DNA of 49,407 nt from a virus: IMG/VR virus record IMGVR_UViG_3300032770_000030, positions 1 to 49,407 of that record; one strand, written 5' to 3'. Below the pieces are notes generated by a model. It was not told where the DNA came from. It ran no database searches and saw only the letters and a program-made list of their open reading frames with translations. The position numbers and the translations under genes are program-made. Below, piece after piece: positions 22,646-29,956 of the stretch; positions within the stretch are counted from its first letter, which is position 1; each line of letters begins with the position of its first letter.

Positions 22646-23120
22646 GGTCTCAACCATCATTCATGACGATGGCGGCTTCACCCACACACTCAATTACACG
22701 AATGGGCATACACGGGTCTTCTCGGTCGCACCAGACCACGAACTCTATGCACGATTCGCCGCAGCAGGGGCGAAGGGCAAGATTCTCGGTGCGGCAAACA
22801 GCGCCGATGATAGCGACAAGGCCGTCACCAAGGTCGATGCGCTACTCGATGCGTTTGACGAGGGCGAATGGTCCCTGGTTGGTGAGGGTGGTCCTAAGTA
22901 TAGTCCGCTTGTACGTGCGTTGGCAGAACTCAAGGGCATCAGTGAGGGCGAAGCTAACACAATCGTCAAGGGACTGACCAAGAGCCAACAGGCGAAGCTG
23001 CGGAGAACCGAACGCATCGCAACCCTCATCGCAAAGTTCAAAGGGGAGACAGACGGCGACGCAGTTCTCGATGACTTGTTGAAGGACGAGGGCGACGATG
23101 CTATTGAACGTGTCGCCTGA
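22620..23120 (+). CDS. Conserved hypothetical phage protein
   Basis: A 166-residue protein: N-terminal beta half (IIHDDGGFTHTLNYTNGHT, then VFSVAPDHELYARFAA), acidic helical C-terminal half with SPLVRALAELKGISE and ending DDLLKDEGDD. Similar proteins accompany podovirus early genes without known role. AAAGGAG sets the ATG. The acidic tail could mimic DNA or bind a basic partner; inference only. Confidence 0.6.
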   Translation: MATKQAKVEVSTIIHDDGGFTHTLNYTNGHTRVFSVAPDHELYARFAAAGAKGKILGAANSADDSDKAVTKVDALLDAFDEGEWSLVGEGGPKYSPLVRALAELKGISEGEANTIVKGLTKSQQAKLRRTERIATLIAKFKGETDGDAVLDDLLKDEGDDAIERVA

Positions 23121-23499
23121 AGAACTGGTACTGCTTAAGGCGGCAATCGACATTGCACGCATCGCAGCTTCAGGGTACAGTGTAAGGCAGTGTCCCGAAA
23201 GGGCAGAGATCAGTGAGAACTGGGACAAGTTTAGCAAGTTGCGTGAACGCGTTCATCGACTTGAGTCACAAAGGGAGTTTCACATGGCACATCCAGCAAA
23301 GGCAGGTCGCAAGTACATCCACGTAGCACTCGATGAAGAAGTGCATGACAGGGTACATTCGTACCTTCTGCATCAAGGGAACGGGAAGATCATTACAGGG
23401 GCACTTGGGCACCTTGTTGAGAGGGCGCTTACGGACTACCTGAACCGGAACCCCGCAGTGTTGTGGCCAGGCACCGAAAGGGACGCCAACGCCGCATAG
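23098..23499 (+). CDS. Protein with C-terminal ribbon-helix-helix-like segment
   Basis: A 133-residue frame. The first 60 residues are helical; from residue 63 (MAHPAKAGRKYIHVALDEE) the pattern of a short strand KYIHVALD followed by two helices (ITGALGHLVERALTDYL) resembles RHH or plasmid-type DNA-binding proteins. An excellent AGGGAG lies six bases before the internal ATG at 23284, so the 71-residue RHH-like part may be a separate or alternative product. It could regulate the early arm. Confidence 0.5.
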   Translation: MLLNVSPEELVLLKAAIDIARIAASGYSVRQCPERAEISENWDKFSKLRERVHRLESQREFHMAHPAKAGRKYIHVALDEEVHDRVHSYLLHQGNGKIITGALGHLVERALTDYLNRNPAVLWPGTERDANAA

Positions 23500-23505
23500 T
23501 TCAAC

Positions 23506-23595
23506 GGGCCAGGGCGTCTCATGACGAGCCGACTGTAGTGGCAAGAAAGCCGCCCGCCTACAGGACACGGTTCTAGGACGAAACCTGGCCCACCA
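23506..23595 (+). ncRNA. tRNA-like RNA element ending in ACCA (not a canonical tRNA)
   Basis: A 90-nt segment is closed by a perfect 7-bp helix GGGCCAG/CTGGCCC followed by A and CCA, exactly the acceptor end of a tRNA. Inside are a hairpin CGTC-TCAT-GACG at the D-arm position, a long central arm CTGTAG/CTACAG enclosing GGC-AAGAAA-GCC, and a weak GGTT/AACC arm at the T position. It lacks a normal seven-base anticodon loop and T-loop sequence, so it is probably not a translating tRNA. The length is that of class II tRNAs. It might mimic a tRNA or be a processed regulatory RNA. Confidence 0.5.
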
Positions 23596-23599
23596 ATGA

Positions 23600-23865
23600 G
23601 CACGTCTACACAGACCCAGACGTGCGCATCGGGATACTTGCCCTTTCCACCCGTACAAAAGGAAGGGCACGATGTTGCGCCAAGGCGTGAAAGCGTGAAG
23701 CAAGTAGCGTGCAAGGCCAGTCATCCCCGGGTGGACTCTAACTACCCGGCCAGCTTGTACAGGGCAGAACACTGGTCTAGCATGGATTTACATGCGCGAG
23801 CCAGTCAGGGTTAAACCGGCCAGTGTCCTGCACCTGTGCTACCAGCACTAATAGTTAGGAGTCCA
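23600..23865 (+). ncRNA. Series of strong hairpins, probable structured RNA
   Basis: This 266-nt stretch between genes has no supported reading frame but several strong helices. They are GCACGTCT/AGACGTGC (8 bp, 23600-23625), TGCCCTT-CC/GGAAGGGCA (9 bp, one bulge, 23639-23669), a long-range TACTTGC/GCAAGTA (23635-23641 with 23700-23706, an alternative to the previous stem), CCGGGT/ACCCGG (23727-23749), ACACTGG/CCAGTGT extended by CAGG/CCTG (23760-23830), and GTGCT/AGCAC (near 23836-23848). No U-run is present. Together with the preceding tRNA-like element it looks like one or more stable RNAs or a processed leader. Confidence 0.5.
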
Positions 23866-23869
23866 AGCG

Positions 23870-24004
23870 ATGAGCTTGCGCCAACTTGATGCAGCCGGTA
23901 CAGTGGAAGTGTGGTCCCGCTACATGCTGGCGTTCTATGGGGACCAGCAATTCTACTGCTATGAGTGGTTCCATGAAGCAAAACCCGCACGGAGGCGGAA
24001 ATGA
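23870..24004 (+). CDS. Small hypothetical protein
   Basis: A 44-residue protein rich in aromatic residues (WSRYMLAFYGDQQFYCYEWF) with a basic end ARRRK. AGGAG eight bases before the ATG supports it, and its TGA overlaps the next ATG. No family. Confidence 0.5.
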   Translation: MSLRQLDAAGTVEVWSRYMLAFYGDQQFYCYEWFHEAKPARRRK

Positions 24005-24204
24005 GACTTGTGAAGTTCTATGGTCCTAATGAACGTGGGCTGGACCATCCTATATGGATCAACAGGGAATACGTTGTTCTTGTCCGGAAAGCTGATGATG
24101 ACTGGCCTGGTTGTGCGTTCATCTACACTCAAAACGAAACGGACCCTATCATTGTGCAAGGCACTGTTGACGTCATTGTTTGGGACTTGAGGAACGCACC
24201 ATGA
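24001..24204 (+). CDS. Small beta-rich hypothetical protein
   Basis: A 67-residue protein (MRLVKFYGPNERGLDHPIW ... VIVWDLRNAP) that reads as a short beta-sheet fold, similar to small proteins that read out phage regulatory genes but not assigned. Coupled to both neighbours by ATGA overlaps. Confidence 0.5.
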   Translation: MRLVKFYGPNERGLDHPIWINREYVVLVRKADDDWPGCAFIYTQNETDPIIVQGTVDVIVWDLRNAP

Positions 24205-24476
24205 TCGCAGGCAAGACCCCATCAATCGACGGCAAGGAGGTCTGTTGTCCGTCCGTGCCGTTGTATCTTGTGAAGTCGTTTGGCCACACTATCGACCTGG
24301 ACATGTCCCACTACAACGCAACCTGCACCTACGACCGTGCGGTAGCGGCCCACAAGGAGTTGTGGAAGATGGATGAGCATGGTGTGTGGAAACTTTTGCG
24401 CGAAACGCGCTGTGGAAAGGAGATTGACGAGCATGGCAAAGCTATCAGCGAAGGAGTTGCTGGAGAAAGTAATTGA
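24201..24476 (+). CDS. Early hypothetical protein
   Basis: A 91-residue protein with cysteines CCPS and CTY near the N-terminus and a basic, charged C-terminal half. Starts at an ATGA overlap. No family recognised; the paired cysteines could bind metal. Confidence 0.5.
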   Translation: MIAGKTPSIDGKEVCCPSVPLYLVKSFGHTIDLDMSHYNATCTYDRAVAAHKELWKMDEHGVWKLLRETRCGKEIDEHGKAISEGVAGESN

Positions 24477-24726
24477 ACTGGTGCGAAAGGAGGGTAAGGG
24501 CATGACACTGTTCATTGCCCTGTCCGACGAGCTTGGGACGTGCAGCACTGTCAAGGTGGCGCACGAACTGCTGGACGAGCAGCCGGAACATGCGGCTAAC
24601 TCACTTATCATCCTGGCATCGAACTACTACCAGCATTTCATTGCGCCCGAAGTGGACGTTAACCGTTTCGCTGTGGACGCAAAGACAGGCAAGAAATTCC
24701 CCGAGGGTGGCGGTTCCACCCATTAA
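24433..24726 (+). CDS. Early helical hypothetical protein
   Basis: A 97-residue helical protein (SAKELLEKVIELVRKEGKG, then VKVAHELLDEQPEHAAN). The ATG lies ten bases after AAGGAG and overlaps the preceding gene by 44 bases. No recognised domain or membrane segment. Confidence 0.5.
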   Translation: MAKLSAKELLEKVIELVRKEGKGMTLFIALSDELGTCSTVKVAHELLDEQPEHAANSLIILASNYYQHFIAPEVDVNRFAVDAKTGKKFPEGGGSTH

Positions 24727-24752
24727 CCCCACGACAGGGTGGAGCAGAAAGC

Positions 24753-24932
24753 GTGAGCGCAACACAGCAAGCCAAGGCACGGAGGCGGCAAGCCGCTTCT
24801 GGCTTTATGGACATGGCACCGCAGGACCGTCCGCACTACAAGAAGCGCAGCAAGGAAGCCAGTGCGGCGCACCTGGCGGCGGTCATTGCAAAGGAACAAC
24901 GTATCCGCATGGCGGCGAGGAGGAAGAAATGA
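24753..24932 (+). CDS. Small very basic protein (GTG start)
   Basis: A 59-residue Arg/Lys-rich helix-forming protein (QQAKARRRQAASGFMD ... IRMAARRKK) read from a GTG eight bases after GGAG. It ends in an ATGA overlap. High positive charge suggests nucleic-acid binding; no family. Confidence 0.5.
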   Translation: MSATQQAKARRRQAASGFMDMAPQDRPHYKKRSKEASAAHLAAVIAKEQRIRMAARRKK

Positions 24933-25081
24933 TTTATGCTCTTTTTTTACTGTGGTGTGCTGTTTCAGGGTTTGCTTGGGGTATTTTTGGCCCCAAGCTG
25001 GTAAATGAAAACGGTTTTATATGGGGAGCGGGTCTTCTTGGATTAGTGTGTTTTAATTGTTATCTTGGGTCGTTACTATGA
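24929..25081 (+). CDS. Two-helix membrane mini-protein
   Basis: A 50-residue protein with hydrophobic segments YALFLLWCAVSGFAWGIF and FIWGAGLLGLVCFNCYLG. It starts and ends in ATGA overlaps. The segment is unusually AT-rich compared with its neighbours. Inner-membrane location likely; role unknown. Confidence 0.5.
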   Translation: MIYALFLLWCAVSGFAWGIFGPKLVNENGFIWGAGLLGLVCFNCYLGSLL

Positions 25082-25440
25082 TCCACAGCATTCAGGAGAT
25101 GCGTGGGTGGTTGGAGGACGTTCGGTATCTCGACTACACGTTCGTCATAGTACGCGATGGTGGAGATGACAGGACGTACCTTCAGGCCACTTTCATGGAA
25201 CCGGATATTGTGACCGGACGCAACGAGGAACAGTTCACAAGGAAGTGGAAACTGTCCCCGCACATGACCAAGAGCGAGTTGATCCAGACGGCGTTCAAGT
25301 GCGCCCTGACAAGCGCAGAGCATAGGTGCCGGGAACACTTCCGCTACAAGGGGAGTGCAGTCTACAGTCCGCACTATGACGTGGACGAACTGGAGAAACT
25401 GTGCAAACGTCGTGGCTTTGACTACAGGGAGGCATCATGA
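25078..25440 (+). CDS. Early hypothetical protein, 120 aa
   Basis: A soluble alpha/beta protein (MIHSIQEMRGWLEDVRYLDY ... DELEKLCKRRGFDYREAS). The middle SPHMTKSELIQTAFKCALTS and HRCREHFRYKGS recall proteins of unknown function in other podoviruses. Linked by ATGA overlaps on both sides. Confidence 0.55.
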   Translation: MIHSIQEMRGWLEDVRYLDYTFVIVRDGGDDRTYLQATFMEPDIVTGRNEEQFTRKWKLSPHMTKSELIQTAFKCALTSAEHRCREHFRYKGSAVYSPHYDVDELEKLCKRRGFDYREAS

Positions 25441-25541
25441 TCCTGATTCACGGACTAACCCTGCTGTGGGTTCTGATAGGCGCATACCTCGCAGGGTGGT
25501 TGACCGGATGCGCCTACAGGGTGTGGAGGAGGAACAGGTGA
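25437..25541 (+). CDS. Single-helix membrane peptide
   Basis: A 34-residue peptide with LTLLWVLIGAYLAGWLTGCA followed by a strongly basic end VWRRNR, typical of a small anchored peptide. ATGA overlap with the previous gene. Function unknown. Confidence 0.45.
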   Translation: MILIHGLTLLWVLIGAYLAGWLTGCAYRVWRRNR

Positions 25542-25603
25542 GCATGCGACGGCTCCGCAAAGGAAACGGATGGGGTCAGTCGCCCGTCAGGGTGGAGGTG
25601 GTT

Positions 25604-25765
25604 ATGTCGTTTGAAAATGCACTAGGCAGTGTGGTGAGCAGGGTCCGCGCCATAGAGGCCACGATTCAGGCTATTGAGGATGACTTGGCTATCGAAAAAG
25701 CCAAATTGACCCAGGCGCTCGCGGACCTTAAACTGATTCAACAGGAATTGAGGCCAAAGGAATGA
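25604..25765 (+). CDS. Short coiled-coil protein
   Basis: A 53-residue protein dominated by a heptad coiled coil (VRAIEATIQAIEDDLAIEK). The ATG at 25604 lies five bases after GGAGG. An upstream GTG (25538) overlapping the previous stop would add 22 residues and cannot be excluded. Confidence 0.45.
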   Translation: MSFENALGSVVSRVRAIEATIQAIEDDLAIEKAKLTQALADLKLIQQELRPKE

Positions 25766-26067
25766 CCACTGACATGAACATCGACCTGACACTGGTGAAC
25801 CGCGCCCTGAAAGACCTGCAATACTGTCTCGACCAGCGCACCGCCGCACTTGACCGTGCCATGATCGAACTACAGGAAGGACAGTCACGCTTCATGTCCT
25901 CGGTCTTCGAAACGGCGAACACGGCGCACATGACAGTCATGGCCCTCGAACAAAGGGTCAAGCAACTTGAACTCATCGTAAGGGGACTACGTAATGACAC
26001 CCGAAGTGAGGGGGCGGATACAAGCTATACGCAGCACTCTGGCCTTGCCCGAGACAACGGAGTCTGA
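25762..26067 (+). CDS. Coiled-coil hypothetical protein
   Basis: A 101-residue protein with a long coiled coil (LVNRALKDLQYCLDQRTAAL ... TVMALEQRVKQLELIVRGL) and a disordered end. It starts in an ATGA overlap and shares 74 bases with the next gene. Like its short neighbour it may oligomerise; a partner is unknown. Confidence 0.5.
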   Translation: MTTDMNIDLTLVNRALKDLQYCLDQRTAALDRAMIELQEGQSRFMSSVFETANTAHMTVMALEQRVKQLELIVRGLRNDTRSEGADTSYTQHSGLARDNGV

Positions 26068-26224
26068 GCGCATAGCCCTCGTCCGCGAAGCGGTGGCACT
26101 GGTGCGTGAAGCCCGAGGCAAGGTCATCGAAGTGGTCGAAGCCAAGCGTCCCGCGAAACGTGCAGCAAAGAAGTCAGGAGATGATCTCCTTGACGATCTT
26201 CTAGGAGAGAAGAATGGCGGATAG
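25994..26224 (+). CDS. Small helical protein with acidic/basic tail
   Basis: A 76-residue protein: helices (RIQAIRSTLALPETTE, LVREAVALVREARGK) then a basic stretch AKRPAKRAAKK and an acidic DDLLDDLLGE end. AGGGG lies eight bases upstream. The basic stretch could bind nucleic acid. No family. Confidence 0.5.
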   Translation: MTPEVRGRIQAIRSTLALPETTESERIALVREAVALVREARGKVIEVVEAKRPAKRAAKKSGDDLLDDLLGEKNGG

Positions 26225-26465
26225 TTACTATGAGTCGTGGGAGAAATTCAGGGAGTTTGCAAAGCCCTATCTCTCGTCCGATGACCCGGTTGTGGCATAT
26301 CAGATCGAGTCGATCTTCTTCAGGGCGTACCTGATTGCGATGGACACCACATTGCAGATTGGTGAGAAAGCCGACGAACTGGGCGCACTGGTTGAGGAAC
26401 TGCACAAGGTGCGGGAGCGCCTTCACGAAGAGTTTGTGCGCCTGAGCGCATTGGAGAAAGCATGA
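26214..26465 (+). CDS. Helical hypothetical protein
   Basis: An 83-residue helical protein (YYESWEKFREFAKPYL ... LHKVRERLHEEFVRLS) with a C-terminal coiled coil. Overlaps both neighbours by a few bases. No recognised family. Confidence 0.5.
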   Translation: MADSYYESWEKFREFAKPYLSSDDPVVAYQIESIFFRAYLIAMDTTLQIGEKADELGALVEELHKVRERLHEEFVRLSALEKA

Positions 26466-26686
26466 GTACGAATCTGTTTGATGAGGACTTCAACGAATTT
26501 CTTAAAAGCAATGTATCGGCCAGGGGTCTGCCTGACGAAGCTAAAACAACACTACGGATGGTTGCGTTTGCCTTTTGGGTCAAGGGTTCACACCGTGCAC
26601 TGGAAGCACAACGCAAAGGTAGCCTGCTTCAACTTATTGAATCCATGCTCACCGAAGCAGTCAGCACTGAAGGAGATGCACAATGA
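26462..26686 (+). CDS. Small hypothetical protein
   Basis: A 74-residue helical protein (DEAKTTLRMVAFAFWVKGSH in its middle). It starts at an ATGA overlap with the previous gene and ends at one with the next. A mildly hydrophobic helix is present but no clear membrane span. Confidence 0.5.
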   Translation: MSTNLFDEDFNEFLKSNVSARGLPDEAKTTLRMVAFAFWVKGSHRALEAQRKGSLLQLIESMLTEAVSTEGDAQ

Positions 26687-26889
26687 GTACGTCCACCACA
26701 ACCACTACCACAACGGCACCGACCGGCGAAGTAACCATCCAGAAGGTTGAGGAAGCCTGGGGTAGGGACGTGTCCGCTGTTCATACTTTCCTGTCGCACT
26801 GGCTCTCGCATATCGAGACCGTGGCCAAGAGTGGCGCATGGGTCGGCCTTGCCACTGCCGCCTTCACCTTTGCGAAGCACATTGTTTGA
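26683..26889 (+). CDS. Small protein with Thr-rich N-terminus
   Basis: A 68-residue protein with a run of threonines (STSTTTTTTTAPTGE) then an amphipathic, partly hydrophobic C-terminal half (GAWVGLATAAFTFAKHIV). It could be membrane-associated. No family known; ATGA overlap upstream. Confidence 0.5.
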   Translation: MSTSTTTTTTTAPTGEVTIQKVEEAWGRDVSAVHTFLSHWLSHIETVAKSGAWVGLATAAFTFAKHIV

Positions 26890-26896
26890 GGTCAGC

Positions 26897-27337
26897 ATGA
26901 ACAAGCAAACAATCTTTGATGTTGTGCTGTTCGGCCTACGGGCGCAAGGTTGTCAGTCGCTGAATGCCAGCATCCGTCAATGCATGTATCGGGATGACAA
27001 AGGCAATCGTTGCGCCGTGGGTATGTGGATACCAGACAGCACATACAACGAGAGCATGGAAGGGGTGGGAGTAGCAAAGTTGATTGATACATACCCAATT
27101 TCGGTTCCAACGTGGTTCCACGAGGAAAAAGACCTATTGGAAGCGCTTCAGGGCGCGCATGACATGTCCTGTAAAGCCCGGTTCATGCAGGACTTCGAAA
27201 ACAGAATGCTTTGGGTTGCAAACCGCTTTAACCTTGTCTACACACCCCCCGGCATTGAAATGCCGATGGCTGAAGCACTCTACACAGAACTGGAGAAGAG
27301 GAATGGCAAACGAACCAAAGTTTCCGCCTGTTCTTGA
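26897..27337 (+). CDS. Conserved phage protein (YRDxxGNRCAVG family)
   Basis: A 146-residue protein. The block CMYRDDKGNRCAVGMWIPD, with a helix before it, is a recurrent feature of unnamed phage and bacterial proteins in which the cysteines sit near an apparent ligand pocket. GGTCAGC precedes the ATG. It overlaps the Cas4-like gene by 35 bases. Biochemical role unknown. Confidence 0.55.
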   Translation: MNKQTIFDVVLFGLRAQGCQSLNASIRQCMYRDDKGNRCAVGMWIPDSTYNESMEGVGVAKLIDTYPISVPTWFHEEKDLLEALQGAHDMSCKARFMQDFENRMLWVANRFNLVYTPPGIEMPMAEALYTELEKRNGKRTKVSACS

Positions 27338-28202
27338 TGCGACGATGCTGTCGGCAATGCGCTGTCCGAGGAAGTTCTACCTTGCCCACGTATGTCGCTA
27401 CCGGCTCGACGGCGACGAGGAGTCAATCCACCTCGTTGCTGGCAAAGCCTACGCAAAGGGACTGGAGGTTGCACGGCTCGCCTACATGCAGGGCTGCACC
27501 CCTGAAGAATGTCTTGAGAAAGGAACTGAAGCCCTGATTGAGGAATATGGTGATGCACAATGCCCTGACACCGAGGCCAAATCCCTGGACCGCATGGTGG
27601 GAGCTTTGGAGTACTACCTTAGCGAGTACCCCCTGGATGATGACCCTGCCCGAATCTCAATCCTGGCCGGGGTTCCCGCAGTGGAGTGGCGATTTGCACT
27701 TCCATTACCCTTCAATAACCCTGATACTGGCTTGCCCCTTCTCTACGCAGGGCGCACAGACGCAATAATGGAATTTTGTGGAGCACGCTATGCCGAAGAT
27801 GACAAGACCACAAAGTCCCTTGGCGCAAGGTGGGCAAATCAGTGGGACCTCCGATCCCAATTCATGGGGTATGCGTGGGCGGGCCGGGAGTTGGGGCTGC
27901 ACCTGCAAGGGACTCTCGTTCGAGGAGTATCTATCCTTAAGACCAAGTATGAGACCGCTCAGGCAATCGTCAACTCACCGGACTGGAAAATTGACGAATG
28001 GGTCGAACACAGGGACTATCTCCTGAAAAGGGCGCTTTCCAACTACACCCAGTCGCAGTATTGGGAACCAGCACTTGATGACACATGCAACGAATATGGT
28101 GGTTGTGCCTTCAGAAGCGTTTGTGGAATTCCACCAGAAAGGCGTATCAACTGGTTGTCCACAAACTTTGTCGAATCCACCTGGAACCCATTGACAAGGT
28201 AG
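27303..28202 (+). CDS. PD-(D/E)XK exonuclease, Cas4/RecB-like with probable Fe-S cluster
   Basis: A 299-residue nuclease. An early cysteine (MRCPRKFYL, C21) and a C-terminal trio (TCNEYGGCAFRSVCG, about 262-276) are arranged as in Cas4 and AddB-type 4Fe-4S nucleases. The catalytic core is GRTDAIMEF followed by AEDDKTT (D, then D-x-K) around residues 140-165, with LRSQFMGYAWA as the following helix motif. Such enzymes make 3' single strands for recombination. It sits upstream of a Sak4-like ATPase and an SSB-like gene, forming a recombination module. The ATG is seven bases after GGAG. Confidence 0.75.
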   Translation: MANEPKFPPVLDATMLSAMRCPRKFYLAHVCRYRLDGDEESIHLVAGKAYAKGLEVARLAYMQGCTPEECLEKGTEALIEEYGDAQCPDTEAKSLDRMVGALEYYLSEYPLDDDPARISILAGVPAVEWRFALPLPFNNPDTGLPLLYAGRTDAIMEFCGARYAEDDKTTKSLGARWANQWDLRSQFMGYAWAGRELGLHLQGTLVRGVSILKTKYETAQAIVNSPDWKIDEWVEHRDYLLKRALSNYTQSQYWEPALDDTCNEYGGCAFRSVCGIPPERRINWLSTNFVESTWNPLTR

Positions 28203-28207
28203 GTCTT

Positions 28208-28264
28208 GTGTTCCTTTGGATATGGTTGTTTGTAGTTCTACTATGTAATGCGAGGATATCATGA
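28208..28264 (+). CDS. 18-residue hydrophobic peptide
   Basis: A GTG-started frame FLWIWLFVVLLCNARIS filling the gap between two genes. Its TGA overlaps the next ATG. The start site has only weak GG support. Possible membrane micro-peptide; translation uncertain. Confidence 0.3.
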   Translation: MFLWIWLFVVLLCNARIS

Positions 28265-28545
28265 CAGTTCGCTATATTCACCTTCGAGAAAGAGACATTT
28301 TCGGCCGCCTTAGCCCGACAGGGGGCGTAACCGTGGCCTACGACGTTGCCGACAATGGCACAGTCACCTACACACATTCGGAGTGTAGCTGGAAGGACCA
28401 CTATTGCAAGCGCATCGGGCGTTCAGTGTCTCAAGGTCGGTTGGAGAAAGGACACAATGTGTGCTCCTTCACCAAGGTCGATGGGGTCAATGTGGTGGAG
28501 CAGATTATCAACTACCAGACCCAGCTAGAGAAGAAAGCTGCCTAA
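28261..28545 (+). CDS. Conserved small phage protein
   Basis: A 94-residue protein with YIHLRERDIFGRLSPTGGVT and HSECSWKDHYCKRIGR, a motif set found in unnamed proteins next to phage recombination genes. The pattern AxCSWKD-C-K suggests a small metal or nucleic-acid site. Function unknown. Confidence 0.6.
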   Translation: MTVRYIHLRERDIFGRLSPTGGVTVAYDVADNGTVTYTHSECSWKDHYCKRIGRSVSQGRLEKGHNVCSFTKVDGVNVVEQIINYQTQLEKKAA

Positions 28546-28557
28546 AGGGGCCAGATC

Positions 28558-28872
28558 ATGTCCACAGTCATCGCTCCTGCCACGGCCATCTCGGGAACTA
28601 CAGGACTTGCCGCTGCGCCGACTGGCGCACTGGCCGGTGCCCAAACGTGGCTATGCACCCTGACAGTCCAGATCGACATGCCCCAATCCATGTCGGGCAC
28701 TGACACCGAGAGCGTCATTGCGCAATGGATTGCCACTGCCGCTAACGCCATTGGCCTACCCGGCAACGTGTCTGTGACCCTTCTAGCCACTCAGGGCAAC
28801 GTCACTGTGGCCACCCCAACACCCGGTGCAGTGGTGGCTGCTGCACCCTTACCCCCAGCGAGTCCGGTATGA
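28558..28872 (+). CDS. Ala/Thr-rich hypothetical protein
   Basis: A 104-residue protein rich in Ala, Thr, Pro and Val, with one compact part (TWLCTLTVQIDMPQSM) and low-complexity ends. Its stop overlaps the Sak4-like start as ATGA. No family recognised. Confidence 0.45.
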   Translation: MSTVIAPATAISGTTGLAAAPTGALAGAQTWLCTLTVQIDMPQSMSGTDTESVIAQWIATAANAIGLPGNVSVTLLATQGNVTVATPTPGAVVAAAPLPPASPV

Positions 28873-29705
28873 GCGAAGACATCATCAATGGCTTTAACAC
28901 TATCCTCATGGGACCTAGTGGTACAGGGAAGACACATGCAATCGGCACGCTTGTGGAGACAGGTCTTGAGGTCTTTTACATTCCCCTGGAATCTGGAGCA
29001 GAGTCTCTTGTTGGTTACTGGACGGACAAAGGTGAGACAGTTCCCACGAACCTTCATCTTCACGCTCTCCAGCAGCCACAATCCTCTTTCCTGGACATTG
29101 CGGAGGCGGCAAAGAAGACCAACTCCCTCCCCCACGACGCCGTGATGAAGATGGTTGACGCAAGAAGGACAAAGTATGACGGATACCTTAAGCTACTTAC
29201 AGCGCTCCACGGTTTTACTGACCAACGAACAGGTCAGGTCTTTGAGCCTGCGGACCAATGGGGCACGGATAGAGTTATCGTGCTCGATGGACTCACTGGA
29301 CTTAACGATTACGCTATGCAACTCGTCATTGGAGGGCGCGCAGAGCGTACACAAACTGATTGGGGAGTTGCTCAGGCATACGTCATGTCCCTTATCAAAA
29401 AACTCTGCGATGGTTGTCGCTGCCATTTTGTGCTCATTGCCCATGTGGAGCGCGAGGTTGATGTCGTTCAGGGAGGGGTCAAGCTGATGGTCAGCACGTT
29501 GGGGAAGGCAATAGCCCCCATCATCCCGGCCAAGTTCAGCGACGTGGTGCTGACCAAGAAGGACGTGAACAAGTTTACGTGGTCAACGGCGGAAGCCAAT
29601 GCCGACGTAAAGAACCGGAACCTTGCACTGGCAAGCGGCCTGCCGCCATCGTTTGGCCCCCTCTATGAGAAGTGGCTCAGTCGTTCTACAGGAGCAAGAG
29701 GATGA
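28869..29705 (+). CDS. Sak4-like RecA-fold ATPase (recombination)
   Basis: A 278-residue protein with Walker A GPSGTGKT at residues 15-22 and Walker B RVIVLDGLTG near 140, followed by a sensor-like strand CHFVLIAHVEREVD. This is the phage AAA_24 / Sak4 type, single-strand annealing ATPases with a minimal RecA core. The neighbours are a Cas4-like nuclease and an SSB-like protein, the usual partners. It probably mediates annealing or strand exchange during replication. Start overlaps the upstream stop. Confidence 0.75.
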   Translation: MSEDIINGFNTILMGPSGTGKTHAIGTLVETGLEVFYIPLESGAESLVGYWTDKGETVPTNLHLHALQQPQSSFLDIAEAAKKTNSLPHDAVMKMVDARRTKYDGYLKLLTALHGFTDQRTGQVFEPADQWGTDRVIVLDGLTGLNDYAMQLVIGGRAERTQTDWGVAQAYVMSLIKKLCDGCRCHFVLIAHVEREVDVVQGGVKLMVSTLGKAIAPIIPAKFSDVVLTKKDVNKFTWSTAEANADVKNRNLALASGLPPSFGPLYEKWLSRSTGARG

Positions 29706-29956
29706 TCTCCCACTTCTATCTCCACATCTCAATAGGCCACTTCAATCCTATTGACGCCCGTGTCACAGGCTGGCGTGAGGTGGGGGGCGAAGCGGAGACG
29801 ACCGTACACATCGAGCGGATAGTTGTCGATGGGAACATCACCAGTGAGGCATACACACAGCACCTTTTGAAGACATATCCAAGTTTCTACCGAGAGATTG
29901 AGCGCAAGCTGGGACTACCCCTTTATTCACTACGTTACACTGGAGCATCACAATGA
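29702..29956 (+). CDS. Small hypothetical protein between ATPase and SSB
   Basis: An 84-residue protein (MISHFYLHISIGHFNPIDAR ... YREIERKLGLPLYSLRYTG). It is coupled to both neighbours by ATGA overlaps, so it probably belongs to the recombination module. No recognised domain. Confidence 0.5.
   Translation: MISHFYLHISIGHFNPIDARVTGWREVGGEAETTVHIERIVVDGNITSEAYTQHLLKTYPSFYREIERKLGLPLYSLRYTGASQ

Noticed and set aside
23506-23595. A canonical tRNA gene
   Set aside because: Acceptor helix and ACCA fit, but there is no seven-base anticodon loop on a five-pair stem and no TTCRA T-loop, so I list it only as tRNA-like.
23266-23772. A 168-codon minus-strand gene across the structured RNA locus
   Set aside because: No ribosome-binding site, Arg/Cys/Trp-rich translation, and it runs antisense to a supported plus-strand gene end.
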